Shown one piece after another: positions 24,678 through 32,858 of a stretch of DNA of 64,000 bases. A program made the translations under genes and the position numbers. The stretch spans positions 1 through 64,000 of the forward strand of contig JADLBC010000019.1 of the NCBI GenBank assembly GCA_020847985.1, read 5' to 3'. Each line of letters opens with the position of its first letter. Within the stretch, counting starts at the first letter, position 1. Source of the DNA: Dehalococcoidia bacterium. Its GTDB lineage: Bacteria; Chloroflexota; Dehalococcoidia; Tepidiformales; Tepidiformaceae. A model generated the notes under the pieces. That model worked only from the letters and a program-made list of their open reading frames with translations. It was not told the origin of the DNA and made no database searches.

Positions 24678-25560
24678 CCTCCTCCTCGAAACCGACCTCC
24701 CGCACCGCCTGCACCGGGGCAAGGTGCGCGACATCTTCGACCTCGGCGACCGCCTGCTGATCGTCGCGACGGACCGCATCTCCGCCTTCGATGTCGTGCT
24801 CGAGGGCGGTGTCCCGCGCAAGGGCGAGATGCTCACGCGGCTCTCGGCGTGGTGGTTTGAACGCATCAAGGAAGTGGTGCCGAATCACTTCATCGCGCTC
24901 ATCACCGCCGAAAACCGCGACCTGGTGCCCTTTCCGCTCGACGAGCGCTACTTCGGACGCAGCATGGTGGTGCGTAAAGCGCGCCGGCTCGACGCCGAGT
25001 GCATCGTCCGCGGCTACCTTTCCGGCAGCGGGTGGAAGGAATACCAGCGCAGCGGCACCGTCTGCGGCGAACGGCTGGCCGAGGGCCTTCGCGAGTCCGA
25101 ACGGCTCCCGCAGGCGATCTTCACGCCCTCCACGAAGAACGACGCCGGACACGATCAGAACATCAGTTATGACGAGCTCTGCGGCATCATCGGCGAGGAT
25201 GCCGCGAACGCCGCGAAGCTCCGTTCGCTGGCCATCTATGACTACGGCCGCATTGTCGCCGAGGAACGCGGCATCATCATCGCCGACACCAAGTTCGAAT
25301 TCGGCATCTGGAACGAAGAAGTCATCCTCATCGACGAGTGCATGACGCCCGACAGCAGCCGCTTCTGGCCGCTGGAGGGGTACCAGGCGGGCGGGCCCCA
25401 GCCGAGTTTCGACAAGCAACCGGTGCGCGACTGGGTGCTCGCGAGCGGCTGGAAGGACGGCGAACCGCCCCCCCGCCTGCCCGCTGATGTCGCCGCCGCG
25501 ACCACCGAACGCTATCTCACCGCCTATCGCATGCTGACGGGCCAGGAGCTGCCATCATGA
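24670..25560 (+). CDS. purC: Phosphoribosylaminoimidazole-succinocarboxamide synthase
   Basis: SAICAR synthase of 296 residues, joining aspartate to CAIR with ATP. The start LLLETDLPHRLHRGKVRDIF holds the ATP-contacting GKVRD, followed by RISAFDVVL. TPSTKNDAGHD and DTKFEFGIW are the usual substrate and ADP motifs. The length fits the roughly 290-residue form of the enzyme. The ATG at 24670 lies inside the end of the membrane protein gene. Followed immediately by purS. Confidence 0.96.
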   Translation: MADLLLETDLPHRLHRGKVRDIFDLGDRLLIVATDRISAFDVVLEGGVPRKGEMLTRLSAWWFERIKEVVPNHFIALITAENRDLVPFPLDERYFGRSMVVRKARRLDAECIVRGYLSGSGWKEYQRSGTVCGERLAEGLRESERLPQAIFTPSTKNDAGHDQNISYDELCGIIGEDAANAAKLRSLAIYDYGRIVAEERGIIIADTKFEFGIWNEEVILIDECMTPDSSRFWPLEGYQAGGPQPSFDKQPVRDWVLASGWKDGEPPPRLPADVAAATTERYLTAYRMLTGQELPS

Positions 25561-25871
25561 GCAAGAAGAACGACCGCAAGTCGAAGGGCAAAGCCGCGAA
25601 GGGCAAGGCCACGAAGGAGTCGCTCTACCTCGCGCGCGTCTACGTGGCGCTCAAGCCGACCGTGAACGACCCGGAGGGGAACACGATCGCGAGCGCACTC
25701 GGCTCGCTCGGCTTCGAAGGCGTCGAAAGTGTGCGCTCGGGGCGATACTTCCAGGTGCGGGTGCACGCCGCCGGGAAGGAAGCCGCGATCAAGCAGGTCG
25801 ACGCGATGTCGGCCCGCCTGCTGGCGAACCCGGTAATCGAGAGCTACGAGTTCGAGATCGCGAAGGCGTAA
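25557..25871 (+). CDS. purS: Phosphoribosylformylglycinamidine synthase subunit PurS
   Basis: A protein of 104 residues. The last 80 match PurS, the small subunit that joins PurL and PurQ (YLARVYVALKPTVNDPEGNTI, GFEGVESVRSGRYFQV, then NPVIESYEFEI). It has an unusual Lys-rich tail of about 22 residues at the front (KKNDRKSKGKAAKGKATK). Its ATG overlaps the purC stop (ATGA). purQ and purL, which usually follow, are absent, so the operon is broken after purS. Confidence 0.93.
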   Translation: MSKKNDRKSKGKAAKGKATKESLYLARVYVALKPTVNDPEGNTIASALGSLGFEGVESVRSGRYFQVRVHAAGKEAAIKQVDAMSARLLANPVIESYEFEIAKA

Positions 25872-25941
25872 CGGGAGCGCGAACGCTGGTCCAGGCGCCG
25901 TCGCAGGTTCATACGCTTGCACGGATTTTGCGCTGCGTTGC

Positions 25942-25970
25942 TTGTTGGCCCTGTCCTGGCCGGTTAGGTT
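25942..25970 (+). promoter_or_regulatory. Promoter of the small lipoprotein gene
   Basis: TTGTTG (25942-25947), 17 bases, TAGGTT (25965-25970). It lies in a comparatively AT-richer gap and points at the lipoprotein gene at 26024. Confidence 0.4.
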
Positions 25971-26023
25971 CGAGGTGAGCCCACACCGTTCGGCGCCGTC
26001 GCGCGCCGCCAGGAGGCCCCTCG

Positions 26024-26281
26024 ATGCGCATCACCAGCAGACCCTCGGCTGCCCTCGCGAGCATCGTCGTCGCACTGAGCGCGCTGGCGTCCGCGTGCGG
26101 CAGCGATGGCACCGCCGCCAAACCCGCGGGCGTGACCGACCTTCGCGTGTCCCCCGCCGCCGCGACGCCCACGGTGCCGGGCGTGTGTGCCCCCAGGCCG
26201 GCGCGCCCGACCACGGCCGGCGGCGCGGAGCCCGGCTCGACCGCACCGATGCCCGCGAAGCCCGGCGCCTGCACGAAGTAG
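26024..26281 (+). CDS. Small lipoprotein
   Basis: A protein of 85 residues with a short basic N-terminus, a hydrophobic stretch (ALASIVVALSALASAC) and a lipobox Cys at about residue 25. The mature 60 residues are Pro/Ala/Thr-rich, without a recognisable fold, and contain two further Cys (GVCAPRP and GACTK at the end). CAGGAGG precedes the ATG at 26024. The gene converges on the AAA ATPase gene across a 76-base gap. Function unknown. Confidence 0.65.
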   Translation: MRITSRPSAALASIVVALSALASACGSDGTAAKPAGVTDLRVSPAAATPTVPGVCAPRPARPTTAGGAEPGSTAPMPAKPGACTK

Positions 26282-26357
26282 CATTCCAGACACACGAAGG
26301 CCGCCGCACGACGGCGACGGCCCCGGTTCCGGCCCCAATTCCGCCAGACGGGCGCGC

Positions 26358-27728
26358 TTACGCCGTCAGGCCCGGGTCCTGCGCGAAATAGATTTCGCAG
26401 GCGCGGCGGGTCGCCGCCGGTTCGAGCACGGGTGGGCGCTTCACGAACCGCGCTTCCTCGATCACCAGCTGGAGGATGTCGCGCGGGTGGCAGCTACGCG
26501 AATTGCCGGAGCTCGCGCGGTGCACCATCTCCACGGCGGTCTCGATCCCACCCGGATTCACCTCGACCCCCATCGCCTCGGCGAAGCGCCGGAAGATCTC
26601 GGCCATCTGCGCGGGCGTGGGCTCGGGGATGCGGATCTTGTAGGGGATGCGGCGCAGGTGCGCCTCTTCCAGCATCGTCCGCGGCTCCAGGTTCGTGCTG
26701 AAGCAGATGGTCGACCGGAAGGGGAAGGTGATGCGTTCGCCGGTGACGAGCGCCATCGTGTCTTCGCCACGTTCGAGCGACGCGATCCAGCGGTTGAGCA
26801 GCGCGTGGGGCGAAACCTGCTGGCGGCCGAAGTCGTCGATCGCGAGCAGGCCGCCGTGTGCCTTCAGGTGCGGCGGCGCCTGGTGATACCCGACGGCGGC
26901 GTCGTACGCGAGGTCGAGGTCTTCGTGACGCAACTCACCGCCCACGAACACGAACGGGCGCCGGATGCGAAGCCAGCGGCGGTCGAACGCCGAGGTGCTA
27001 TCAGCGGTGTCGTCGCCTTCGACCACGACATGCACGAGGTCGTCGTAGAGCTTGATGATGTGGCCGCTCACATAGACCGCCACGGGCAGCAGCGTGACGC
27101 CGTGAATGGCCTCGCTGGTGAGTTCGAGAATCGTGGTCTTGCCGTTTCCGGGCGCGCCCCAGAGCATCGCCGGGCGGCCGGAAGTGAGCGCGAGGCAGAC
27201 CTTCGCCACCACATCCCGCGCGAGCACAAGCTGCTGCAAGGCGCGCGCGAGGCGTACCGGGTCGGGCGCGCCGATTTCGCCGTCGTGCTCGAGCATGCGG
27301 AAGTATTCCTGGATCGGCACCGGCACCGGGCCGACGTAGCGGCTGCGGCCGAAGGCGTTTTCCGCTTCGTGTAGCCCGGCATCGGTCAGGCGGTACTGCC
27401 ATTCCGATTCAAGACGCCCCGACGCGGAGGTGGTTTCGACCAGCCGCTGGCGCTTCAGCCCCTCGAGCACATCCCGTACGATGGCGGGGTGCACGCGCAG
27501 GGCGTTCGCGATCGCGACGGGCGTCGGGATCGCGATGCGGTGCAGGGTCTTGATTGCGAGGTCTTCGATGAACCGCTCGGGCAGGCCAAGCGCGTCCATC
27601 CTGTCCGGCGCGGCGGGCAGCGATGGCAGGGCGCGCAGCGGCGTGGCCGGCCGTTGCGGCGGCGGCTGCTCGCGGTAACTCTCGGCCACCGCGAGGTTTC
27701 CCGCGGTCGCGCCGTATCCGTGCTCCAT
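26358..27728 (-). CDS. AAA-type ATPase with N-terminal winged-helix region
   Basis: A protein of 456 residues. Residues 45-125 look like a winged helix (PTPVAIANALRVHPAIVRDVL, then SEWQYRLTDAGLHE). The ATPase domain has Walker A GAPGNGKTT at 191-199, Walker B GLLAIDDFG at 293-301 and a sensor region CFSTNLEP. Its closest style is the ATPase-with-chaperone-activity group seen in pilus (Tad) loci and near MoxR proteins. No pilus or VWA-partner gene is nearby, so the partner is unknown. AGGGAAGGA precedes the ATG at 27728. The last Cys-containing region (SRSCHPRDILQL) is typical of the group. Confidence 0.8.
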   Translation of the reverse strand: MEHGYGATAGNLAVAESYREQPPPQRPATPLRALPSLPAAPDRMDALGLPERFIEDLAIKTLHRIAIPTPVAIANALRVHPAIVRDVLEGLKRQRLVETTSASGRLESEWQYRLTDAGLHEAENAFGRSRYVGPVPVPIQEYFRMLEHDGEIGAPDPVRLARALQQLVLARDVVAKVCLALTSGRPAMLWGAPGNGKTTILELTSEAIHGVTLLPVAVYVSGHIIKLYDDLVHVVVEGDDTADSTSAFDRRWLRIRRPFVFVGGELRHEDLDLAYDAAVGYHQAPPHLKAHGGLLAIDDFGRQQVSPHALLNRWIASLERGEDTMALVTGERITFPFRSTICFSTNLEPRTMLEEAHLRRIPYKIRIPEPTPAQMAEIFRRFAEAMGVEVNPGGIETAVEMVHRASSGNSRSCHPRDILQLVIEEARFVKRPPVLEPAATRRACEIYFAQDPGLTA

Positions 27729-27862
27729 GGCATCGTCCTTCCCTGCGGGTGGGCGCCGCGCAGGATGGATGGTGTGCTACGAGAAGTTTCGGCCTTCCCG
27801 CGCGCTGGCGGAGCCCCAACGGGGTGATGCGGGCGGCACGGCGGGTGACAGGAGGGTGGATG

Positions 27863-28492
27863 TCAGGCGGGGGTGAGTCCCGGCTGCGCCGTTTCGTTCG
27901 CGAACGGCTTCGGTCCGGCGAGCACGCGCTCGAACCGCCCTTCCATATCCCAGAGCAGCCACCACTCCCGGCGGGCTTCCATCCGCAGGTAGAGCTGCCC
28001 GTTTCGCTCGACGGTGGCCACTTCGCCGAATCCCGCGCGACGGAACGCCGCCTGTGCGCGCACGTTCCAGGTGAGGGTGTGCAGCACCACCCGGCGCAGC
28101 GGCAGCGTGGACCACGTGTGACGGAGGAAGAGCACGGTGGCGGCCGTGCCCGCGCCTCGCTCCCGGGCATTGCCGGGCCCGATGGTAATGCCGAGTTCGG
28201 CCACCTGGCCGGCGTAGTCGGCGCCGTAGTACATCACGGTGCCGATGTGCCCGCCCTCGGCCGTCTCGATCGCGAAGGCGCGGCGTTCGGTCGTGGGGAA
28301 GCGAAGGTCATATTCGAAGCGGGCCACGAAATCGGAAAACGCGAGCTCCATGGGTGGGCCGCCATCGAAGCGGGCGATCTCGGGGTCCGTGCGCCAGCGG
28401 AAGTTGTCGAGCGCGTCCGTGGCCTGCTGATGCCGCAGCCAGATCCAGCCCGCCGTGACGAGCGCGGCAGGCGGCCCCCCCGGCTCGGTCAC
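27863..28492 (-). CDS. GNAT family N-acetyltransferase (RimJ/RimL type)
   Basis: An acetyl-CoA dependent transferase of 209 residues. The acetyl-CoA loop is in ITIGPGNARERGAGTAATVLFL, preceded by the strand HIGTVMYYG and followed by VVLHTLTWNVRAQAAFRRAGF, the helix-strand ending of this family. The target (protein N-terminus, sugar or small amine) is unknown. It starts with GTG in the stop of the Nudix gene (GTGA). Last gene of a three-gene operon. Confidence 0.87.
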   Translation of the reverse strand: MTEPGGPPAALVTAGWIWLRHQQATDALDNFRWRTDPEIARFDGGPPMELAFSDFVARFEYDLRFPTTERRAFAIETAEGGHIGTVMYYGADYAGQVAELGITIGPGNARERGAGTAATVLFLRHTWSTLPLRRVVLHTLTWNVRAQAAFRRAGFGEVATVERNGQLYLRMEARREWWLLWDMEGRFERVLAGPKPFANETAQPGLTPA

Positions 28493-28935
28493 CCGGCCGT
28501 TCCCCCGAGCCGCGCCACAGCCATATCCAGGATGCGGCGCTCGTTCGGGTACGAAAGCCGCCGCCGGGCCTCCGCCAGCGGGAACCAGTCGACGGCGTCG
28601 AACTCATGGTCGTGCAGGCTGACATCGCCGCCGGTCGGGGACATGAGCCAGTGGTGGACCTGCTTGTGATAGCGCACGCCGTTCGCCGTGAACCAGTATT
28701 CGATCGAACCCACGGGATCGCCGAGCGCGACCTCGAGACCCGTCTCCTCGCGCACTTCGCGAAGGGCCGTCTCCTCGATCGCCTCGCCCGCGTCCGGGGT
28801 GCCCTTGGGGAGCCCCCAGATCTTGTCGCTTGTGCGGCCGCAGAGCACGACCTCGATATCGCCGGCGGGCGACCGCCGCCAGACGACGCCGCCGGCCGAT
28901 ACGGCATCCTTCACGGGAAGGCGGCCCGCCGTCAT
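28489..28935 (-). CDS. Nudix hydrolase
   Basis: A pyrophosphohydrolase of 148 residues. The Nudix box is complete: GTPDAGEAIEETALREVREE followed by TGL. The layout AGGVVWRR...WGLPKGTPDAGE resembles the diadenosine polyphosphate and NTP-cleaning branch found in Actinobacteria and Chloroflexi. The ATG at 28935 overlaps the stop of the HEAT-repeat gene, and its own stop overlaps the acetyltransferase start. Confidence 0.92.
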   Translation of the reverse strand: MTAGRLPVKDAVSAGGVVWRRSPAGDIEVVLCGRTSDKIWGLPKGTPDAGEAIEETALREVREETGLEVALGDPVGSIEYWFTANGVRYHKQVHHWLMSPTGGDVSLHDHEFDAVDWFPLAEARRRLSYPNERRILDMAVARLGGTAG

Positions 28936-29864
28936 TCGCCGCCCCGGCCTTCGGTGGTCACGAAGCGGGCCATCTCAAGGGCGGCATCGACCTCCTCCTC
29001 GAGGCCTTCCGGGGGCTCGGCCTGCAGACGCGTTAGCAGCTCCACCACGTCATCGCCGCCGATGCCGCCGACGGCCTGGAGCGCCGCCGTCACCACCTCG
29101 AGGTCCTCGTCGTCCAGGAGGGCAAAGAGCGGTTCGAGGCCTTCGTCCGAGGCGATGGCCCCCAGCGACTGCGCGGCCTCGAAGCGGACCTCCGGATCGT
29201 CCGATACGGCGAGGTCGGCCAGGTATTCGACCCAGCGCTCGTCCGCGGATGCTCCCATGGCACGGATGGCGGCGATGCGAAGGCGGTCGTCCTCGGCGTA
29301 GTAGGCGTCGTTGATGAGCGTCGTGACCCAGGGGAGCGACCGCGCCCCGAGCGACTCGATCGCCGCGGCGCGAACGTCCACCGCCTCCGACGCATCGTCC
29401 GCGGCGGCGCGCAGCGCGTTCGTGACCCGCTCGGAGGTCTCCCGGTCGAGGGCGTCGAACTCCGCGCGAACGACCGCACCGGCGAGGGTGGCGGCGCTTG
29501 CGGCGCGGACGGCTTCGTCGTCATCGGCGCGAACCAGGTCCGCGAGACGCGCGATCGTGGCGCGATCCTCGGATTCCCAGAGAATCCTGACGGCGGCTCG
29601 CCGCACCGGGGCTTCCGGGTCGTCCAGCGAGGCGGCGGCGAAGCGGCTGAAGTCGAGGTCAACGTTGTCTTCGGCGAGTTCAAGCGCGCGCGTGAGGAGC
29701 GATTCGCGCTCCGCGGCCGGCAAATGGGCACATGCCCCGGCCACGGATTCGGCGTCTTCCCGCGAAAGATCCGACAGCCCGGCGAGTTCGGTGGCGGTCA
29801 GGGTACCGGCGGCGTGGAGGGTTTCCAGCAGCTGCGAAAGCTGCCGCGCGGGGGCGGATGGCAT
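28932..29864 (-). CDS. HEAT-repeat protein
   Basis: An acidic protein of 310 residues built of repeated helix pairs of about 30-35 residues, clearest as DDPEAPVRRAAVRIL, DDEAVRAASAATLAG, EDDRLRIAAIRAMG, DDPEVRFEAAQSLG and DEDLEVVTAALQAVG. Such scaffolds bind proteins or phycobilin-like ligands; no catalytic domain is visible. The first 70 residues are a helical cap. It heads the operon. A TGC-TACACT extended -10 (29872-29877, reverse strand) lies 7 bases before the ATG, so the message is probably leaderless. Confidence 0.85.
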   Translation of the reverse strand: MPSAPARQLSQLLETLHAAGTLTATELAGLSDLSREDAESVAGACAHLPAAERESLLTRALELAEDNVDLDFSRFAAASLDDPEAPVRRAAVRILWESEDRATIARLADLVRADDDEAVRAASAATLAGAVVRAEFDALDRETSERVTNALRAAADDASEAVDVRAAAIESLGARSLPWVTTLINDAYYAEDDRLRIAAIRAMGASADERWVEYLADLAVSDDPEVRFEAAQSLGAIASDEGLEPLFALLDDEDLEVVTAALQAVGGIGGDDVVELLTRLQAEPPEGLEEEVDAALEMARFVTTEGRGGE

Positions 29865-29891
29865 GCGATTCAGTGTAGCACCCGCCCCGGC

Positions 29892-30878
29892 TCAGCCCGC
29901 GCGTTCGACCGTGAGCGCCCGCCCCAGCAGCGCCTGCATCGCCTGGTGGATGCTCGCGCTGCCATCGAGGACGGCCACCACCTGGGCGGCGATGGGCATG
30001 TCCACGCCGAGCCGTTTCGCGAGCGCGAGCGCGACCGGCGCCGTGGCCGCGCCTTCGACGGCCTCGCCGATGAGCGCCGCGGCGGTGGCCGGGCTTTCGC
30101 CCCGCGCGAGGAGTTCGCCAAAGCGGTGATTGCGACTCAGCGGCGAATAGCAGGTCACGGCCAGGTCGCCGACGCCGGCCAGCCCCTGGAACGTGAGCGG
30201 ATCCGCGCCGAGCGCCACCCCGAGGCGCGTCATCTCGGCCAGGCCGCGCGTCATGATCGCGGCCATCGCGTTCGCCCCCATATCGAGCCCGGCCGCGACG
30301 CCGGCGGCGATGGCGATGACGTTCTTGAGCGCGCCGCCCAGTTCGACGCCGACCACGTCCGGAGAACGGTAGACGCGGAACACGGGGCCGCTCAGGGCCG
30401 CCTGCCAGCGCTCCGCCTCGCCGCCGGCCGATGCCGCGACCACGGAGGCAGCGGGAAGCCCGCGCGCGACTTCGTGCGCGAGGTTCGGCCCCGAGAGCAC
30501 GGACACGCGCTCGACCGGCCACCCTTCGGCCGCGAGCACCTCGCTCACGCGGAGGCCGGTGCCCAGTTCGATGCCCTTCGCGGCGGAGAGTACGGGTACG
30601 CTGTGGAACCGCCGCAGCGCGGCCGCGTTGGCGCGCACGGTTTGCGCCGGGACCGCGACGACCATGCCCGCGAAGGCGGCATCGACATCGGCCGCCGCGA
30701 CCGCGGACACCGTCGTCGGGAGGCTGAGTTCAGGGATTCGCGCCAGACCGCGGCGCGCTTCCACGGCGCCGGCCTCGGCGGGCGTCCGCGTGAGGATGGT
30801 GACATCGTGCCCGTTCGCGGCGAGCAGGCCGGCGATGGTCACTCCCCAGGAAGTCGCCCCGAGGACGGCGTACGCCAC
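29892..30878 (-). CDS. gpsA: Glycerol-3-phosphate dehydrogenase [NAD(P)+]
   Basis: An enzyme of 328 residues that reduces dihydroxyacetone phosphate to sn-glycerol 3-phosphate for membrane lipids. The nucleotide loop is VLGATSWGVTIAGLLA (GxxxWG form), and the catalytic Lys lies in GVELGGALKNVIAIAAG. SAAKGIE and SGPNLAHEVARG are family marks. It starts with GTG at 30878, 4 bases after plsY, whose enzyme uses its product. Last gene of the cdaA operon. Confidence 0.95.
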   Translation of the reverse strand: MAYAVLGATSWGVTIAGLLAANGHDVTILTRTPAEAGAVEARRGLARIPELSLPTTVSAVAAADVDAAFAGMVVAVPAQTVRANAAALRRFHSVPVLSAAKGIELGTGLRVSEVLAAEGWPVERVSVLSGPNLAHEVARGLPAASVVAASAGGEAERWQAALSGPVFRVYRSPDVVGVELGGALKNVIAIAAGVAAGLDMGANAMAAIMTRGLAEMTRLGVALGADPLTFQGLAGVGDLAVTCYSPLSRNHRFGELLARGESPATAAALIGEAVEGAATAPVALALAKRLGVDMPIAAQVVAVLDGSASIHQAMQALLGRALTVERAG

Positions 30879-30882
30879 GCCG

Positions 30883-31509
30883 CTACCCGGTCGCGGGGCG
30901 GTCGCCGCCCTGTCCCAACCGCGGTTCGGTACCGGCGAGCAGGCGGCGAATGTTGGGGATGTGGGTGTATTCGACCAGCAGCACGGCGAACGCAGCGTAG
31001 AGCGCGAACTCGCCCGGCAGGTGCCCCGTGAGCGAGAGCGCGATCACGATCCCGGCCGCGATGGGCGTCCCGACCACCGACATGAACGACATGTACCGCG
31101 TTGATACCACCAGCACCAGCGCGACCACCGGGAACGCGAGTGAGACGAGCGGCGCCAGCCCGAGCACGCCCCCGAAGGCGGAAGCGACGCCGCGGCCACC
31201 GCGGAATCCCGCGAAAACCGGCCAGACGTGGCCGACGATCGCGGCGGCGGCGCCGGCGGCGGCCACGCCGTCATCATCGAAGACGTAGCGGCCGAGGAGC
31301 GCGGGCACGGCGCCCTTCGAAACATCGACCAGCAGCACGATCCCGGCGGCGAGCTTGCCCGCCGTGCGCAGGACGTTCGTCGTGCCCGTCTTGCCGCTGC
31401 CGACCGTGCGGATGTCCTTGCGCAGCCAGAGATACCCGACGACCAGCCCGGTAGGCACCGAGCCGAAGAGGTAGCCGATGAGGATGTTCGCCGCGTATTG
31501 CCCGATCAT
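30883..31509 (-). CDS. plsY: Glycerol-3-phosphate acyltransferase PlsY
   Basis: A membrane enzyme of 208 residues that acylates glycerol 3-phosphate from acyl phosphate. All family motifs are seen: GSVPTGLVVG, GSGKTGTTNVLRTAG (phosphate loop) and GHVWPVFAGFRGGRGVA, spread over about five membrane helices. It has a longer hydrophilic tail (RRLLAGTEPRLGQGGDRPATG). Its ATG overlaps the der stop (ATGA). Confidence 0.95.
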   Translation of the reverse strand: MIGQYAANILIGYLFGSVPTGLVVGYLWLRKDIRTVGSGKTGTTNVLRTAGKLAAGIVLLVDVSKGAVPALLGRYVFDDDGVAAAGAAAAIVGHVWPVFAGFRGGRGVASAFGGVLGLAPLVSLAFPVVALVLVVSTRYMSFMSVVGTPIAAGIVIALSLTGHLPGEFALYAAFAVLLVEYTHIPNIRRLLAGTEPRLGQGGDRPATG

Positions 31510-32858
31510 GGGGCCGGATTCTCCTCGCTCCGGCCCCGGAATACCAGCTTGATGGCGGTGCCGTCGAAGTCGTAGGACTCGCGCAGAGCCCGTTCGAGGT
31601 AACGCCGGTAGCTGAAGTGCACGAGTTCCGGGTCGTTGACGAAGAGGATGAAGGTCGGCGGGTCTACCCCGGCCTGCGTCGCGTAGAAGAGCTTGAAGCG
31701 CTTGTTCCGGACGAGCGGCGGCACGTGCTCGCGAATCGCGCGCGTGAGCGTGCCGTTCAGGTCCGGGGTGCTGACCCGCCGGCGCCGGGCTTCGCGCGCC
31801 TCAACGGCGAGTTCGAGCAGCTTGTTCGTCCCTTCGCCTTTGAGCGCGGAGACGTAGGTCACCATCGCCCACGGCACGAACTGCGCGCGGCTGCGAAGCT
31901 GGCGCTCGGCCCAGTCACGGCTCGCGACCGGGTCTTCCCAGAGGTCGGTCTTGTTGATGGCGATGATGAGCGCCTTGTAGCGGTCCATCGCCTGACCGGC
32001 GATGTGCGTGTCCTGCGCCGTCATGCCGTCCTGGCCATCGACGACGAGCACGGCGACATCGCAGCGATCGACGGCGGTGGTGGTGCGCAGCGCGGAATGC
32101 CGCTCAATGCCCTTACCGAGCTTGCCCGGCCGCCGAAGGCCCGCCGTATCGACCAGCAGGAACTTCCCCTGGGGCAGGTCGATCTCGGTATCGACGGCGT
32201 CCCGCGTGGTCCCCGCGACATCGGACACGATGACCCGCTCCTCGCCGAGGATCGCGTTCAGGAGCATCGATTTGCCCACGTTCGGGCGGCCGATGATGGC
32301 CACACGCACGCGGTCGCTCTCCTCGATGGCGCCGATCTCGGGCAGGAGCGCGACGACCTCATCGAGCATCAGGCCGACGCCGTGGTCGTGCAGCGCGCTC
32401 GCGGGGATGGGTTCGCCAAGCCCGAGGCTGAGTGCATCGGCGATGCCCGTCATCTCGCGCCGTTCGTTGTCGGCCTTGTTCGCGACGACGACCGTCGGCT
32501 TGTTCGCGCGCCGCACGACATCGGCGATGTCGTAGTCCGAGGCGGTCAGGCCGTCGCGCGCATCGACCACGAAGACGACGACCGCCGACTGCGCGATCGC
32601 TGTACGAATCTGGTCGACGATGAGCGCGGCATAGACGTTCTCCTCATCGGTTTCGAAGCCGCCCGTATCGATTAGCCGGAAGCGGCGGTCGAGCCATTCG
32701 ACGTCGGCTTCGACGCGGTCGCGGGTGGTGCCCGGTTCGTCCTCGACGATGGCACGGCGCTCCCCGAGCACACGGTTGAAGATGGACGACTTGCCCACGT
32801 TGGGGCGCCCGACGATGACGACGCGCGGGAGGATGGCGGTGGCCGGCTGACTGCTCAC
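31506..32858 (-). CDS. der: GTPase Der (EngA), ribosome assembly
   Basis: A protein of 450 residues with two GTPase domains in tandem and a C-terminal KH-like domain, acting in large-subunit assembly. The first domain has GRPNVGKSS, the DxxG in DTGGF, and NKAD; the second has GRPNVGKSM, DTAGL and NKTD. It starts with GTG at 32858 inside the stop of the YbbR gene (GTGA). The position between cdaR and plsY indicates a shared message for envelope and growth functions. Confidence 0.96.
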   Translation of the reverse strand: MSSQPATAILPRVVIVGRPNVGKSSIFNRVLGERRAIVEDEPGTTRDRVEADVEWLDRRFRLIDTGGFETDEENVYAALIVDQIRTAIAQSAVVVFVVDARDGLTASDYDIADVVRRANKPTVVVANKADNERREMTGIADALSLGLGEPIPASALHDHGVGLMLDEVVALLPEIGAIEESDRVRVAIIGRPNVGKSMLLNAILGEERVIVSDVAGTTRDAVDTEIDLPQGKFLLVDTAGLRRPGKLGKGIERHSALRTTTAVDRCDVAVLVVDGQDGMTAQDTHIAGQAMDRYKALIIAINKTDLWEDPVASRDWAERQLRSRAQFVPWAMVTYVSALKGEGTNKLLELAVEAREARRRRVSTPDLNGTLTRAIREHVPPLVRNKRFKLFYATQAGVDPPTFILFVNDPELVHFSYRRYLERALRESYDFDGTAIKLVFRGRSEENPAP

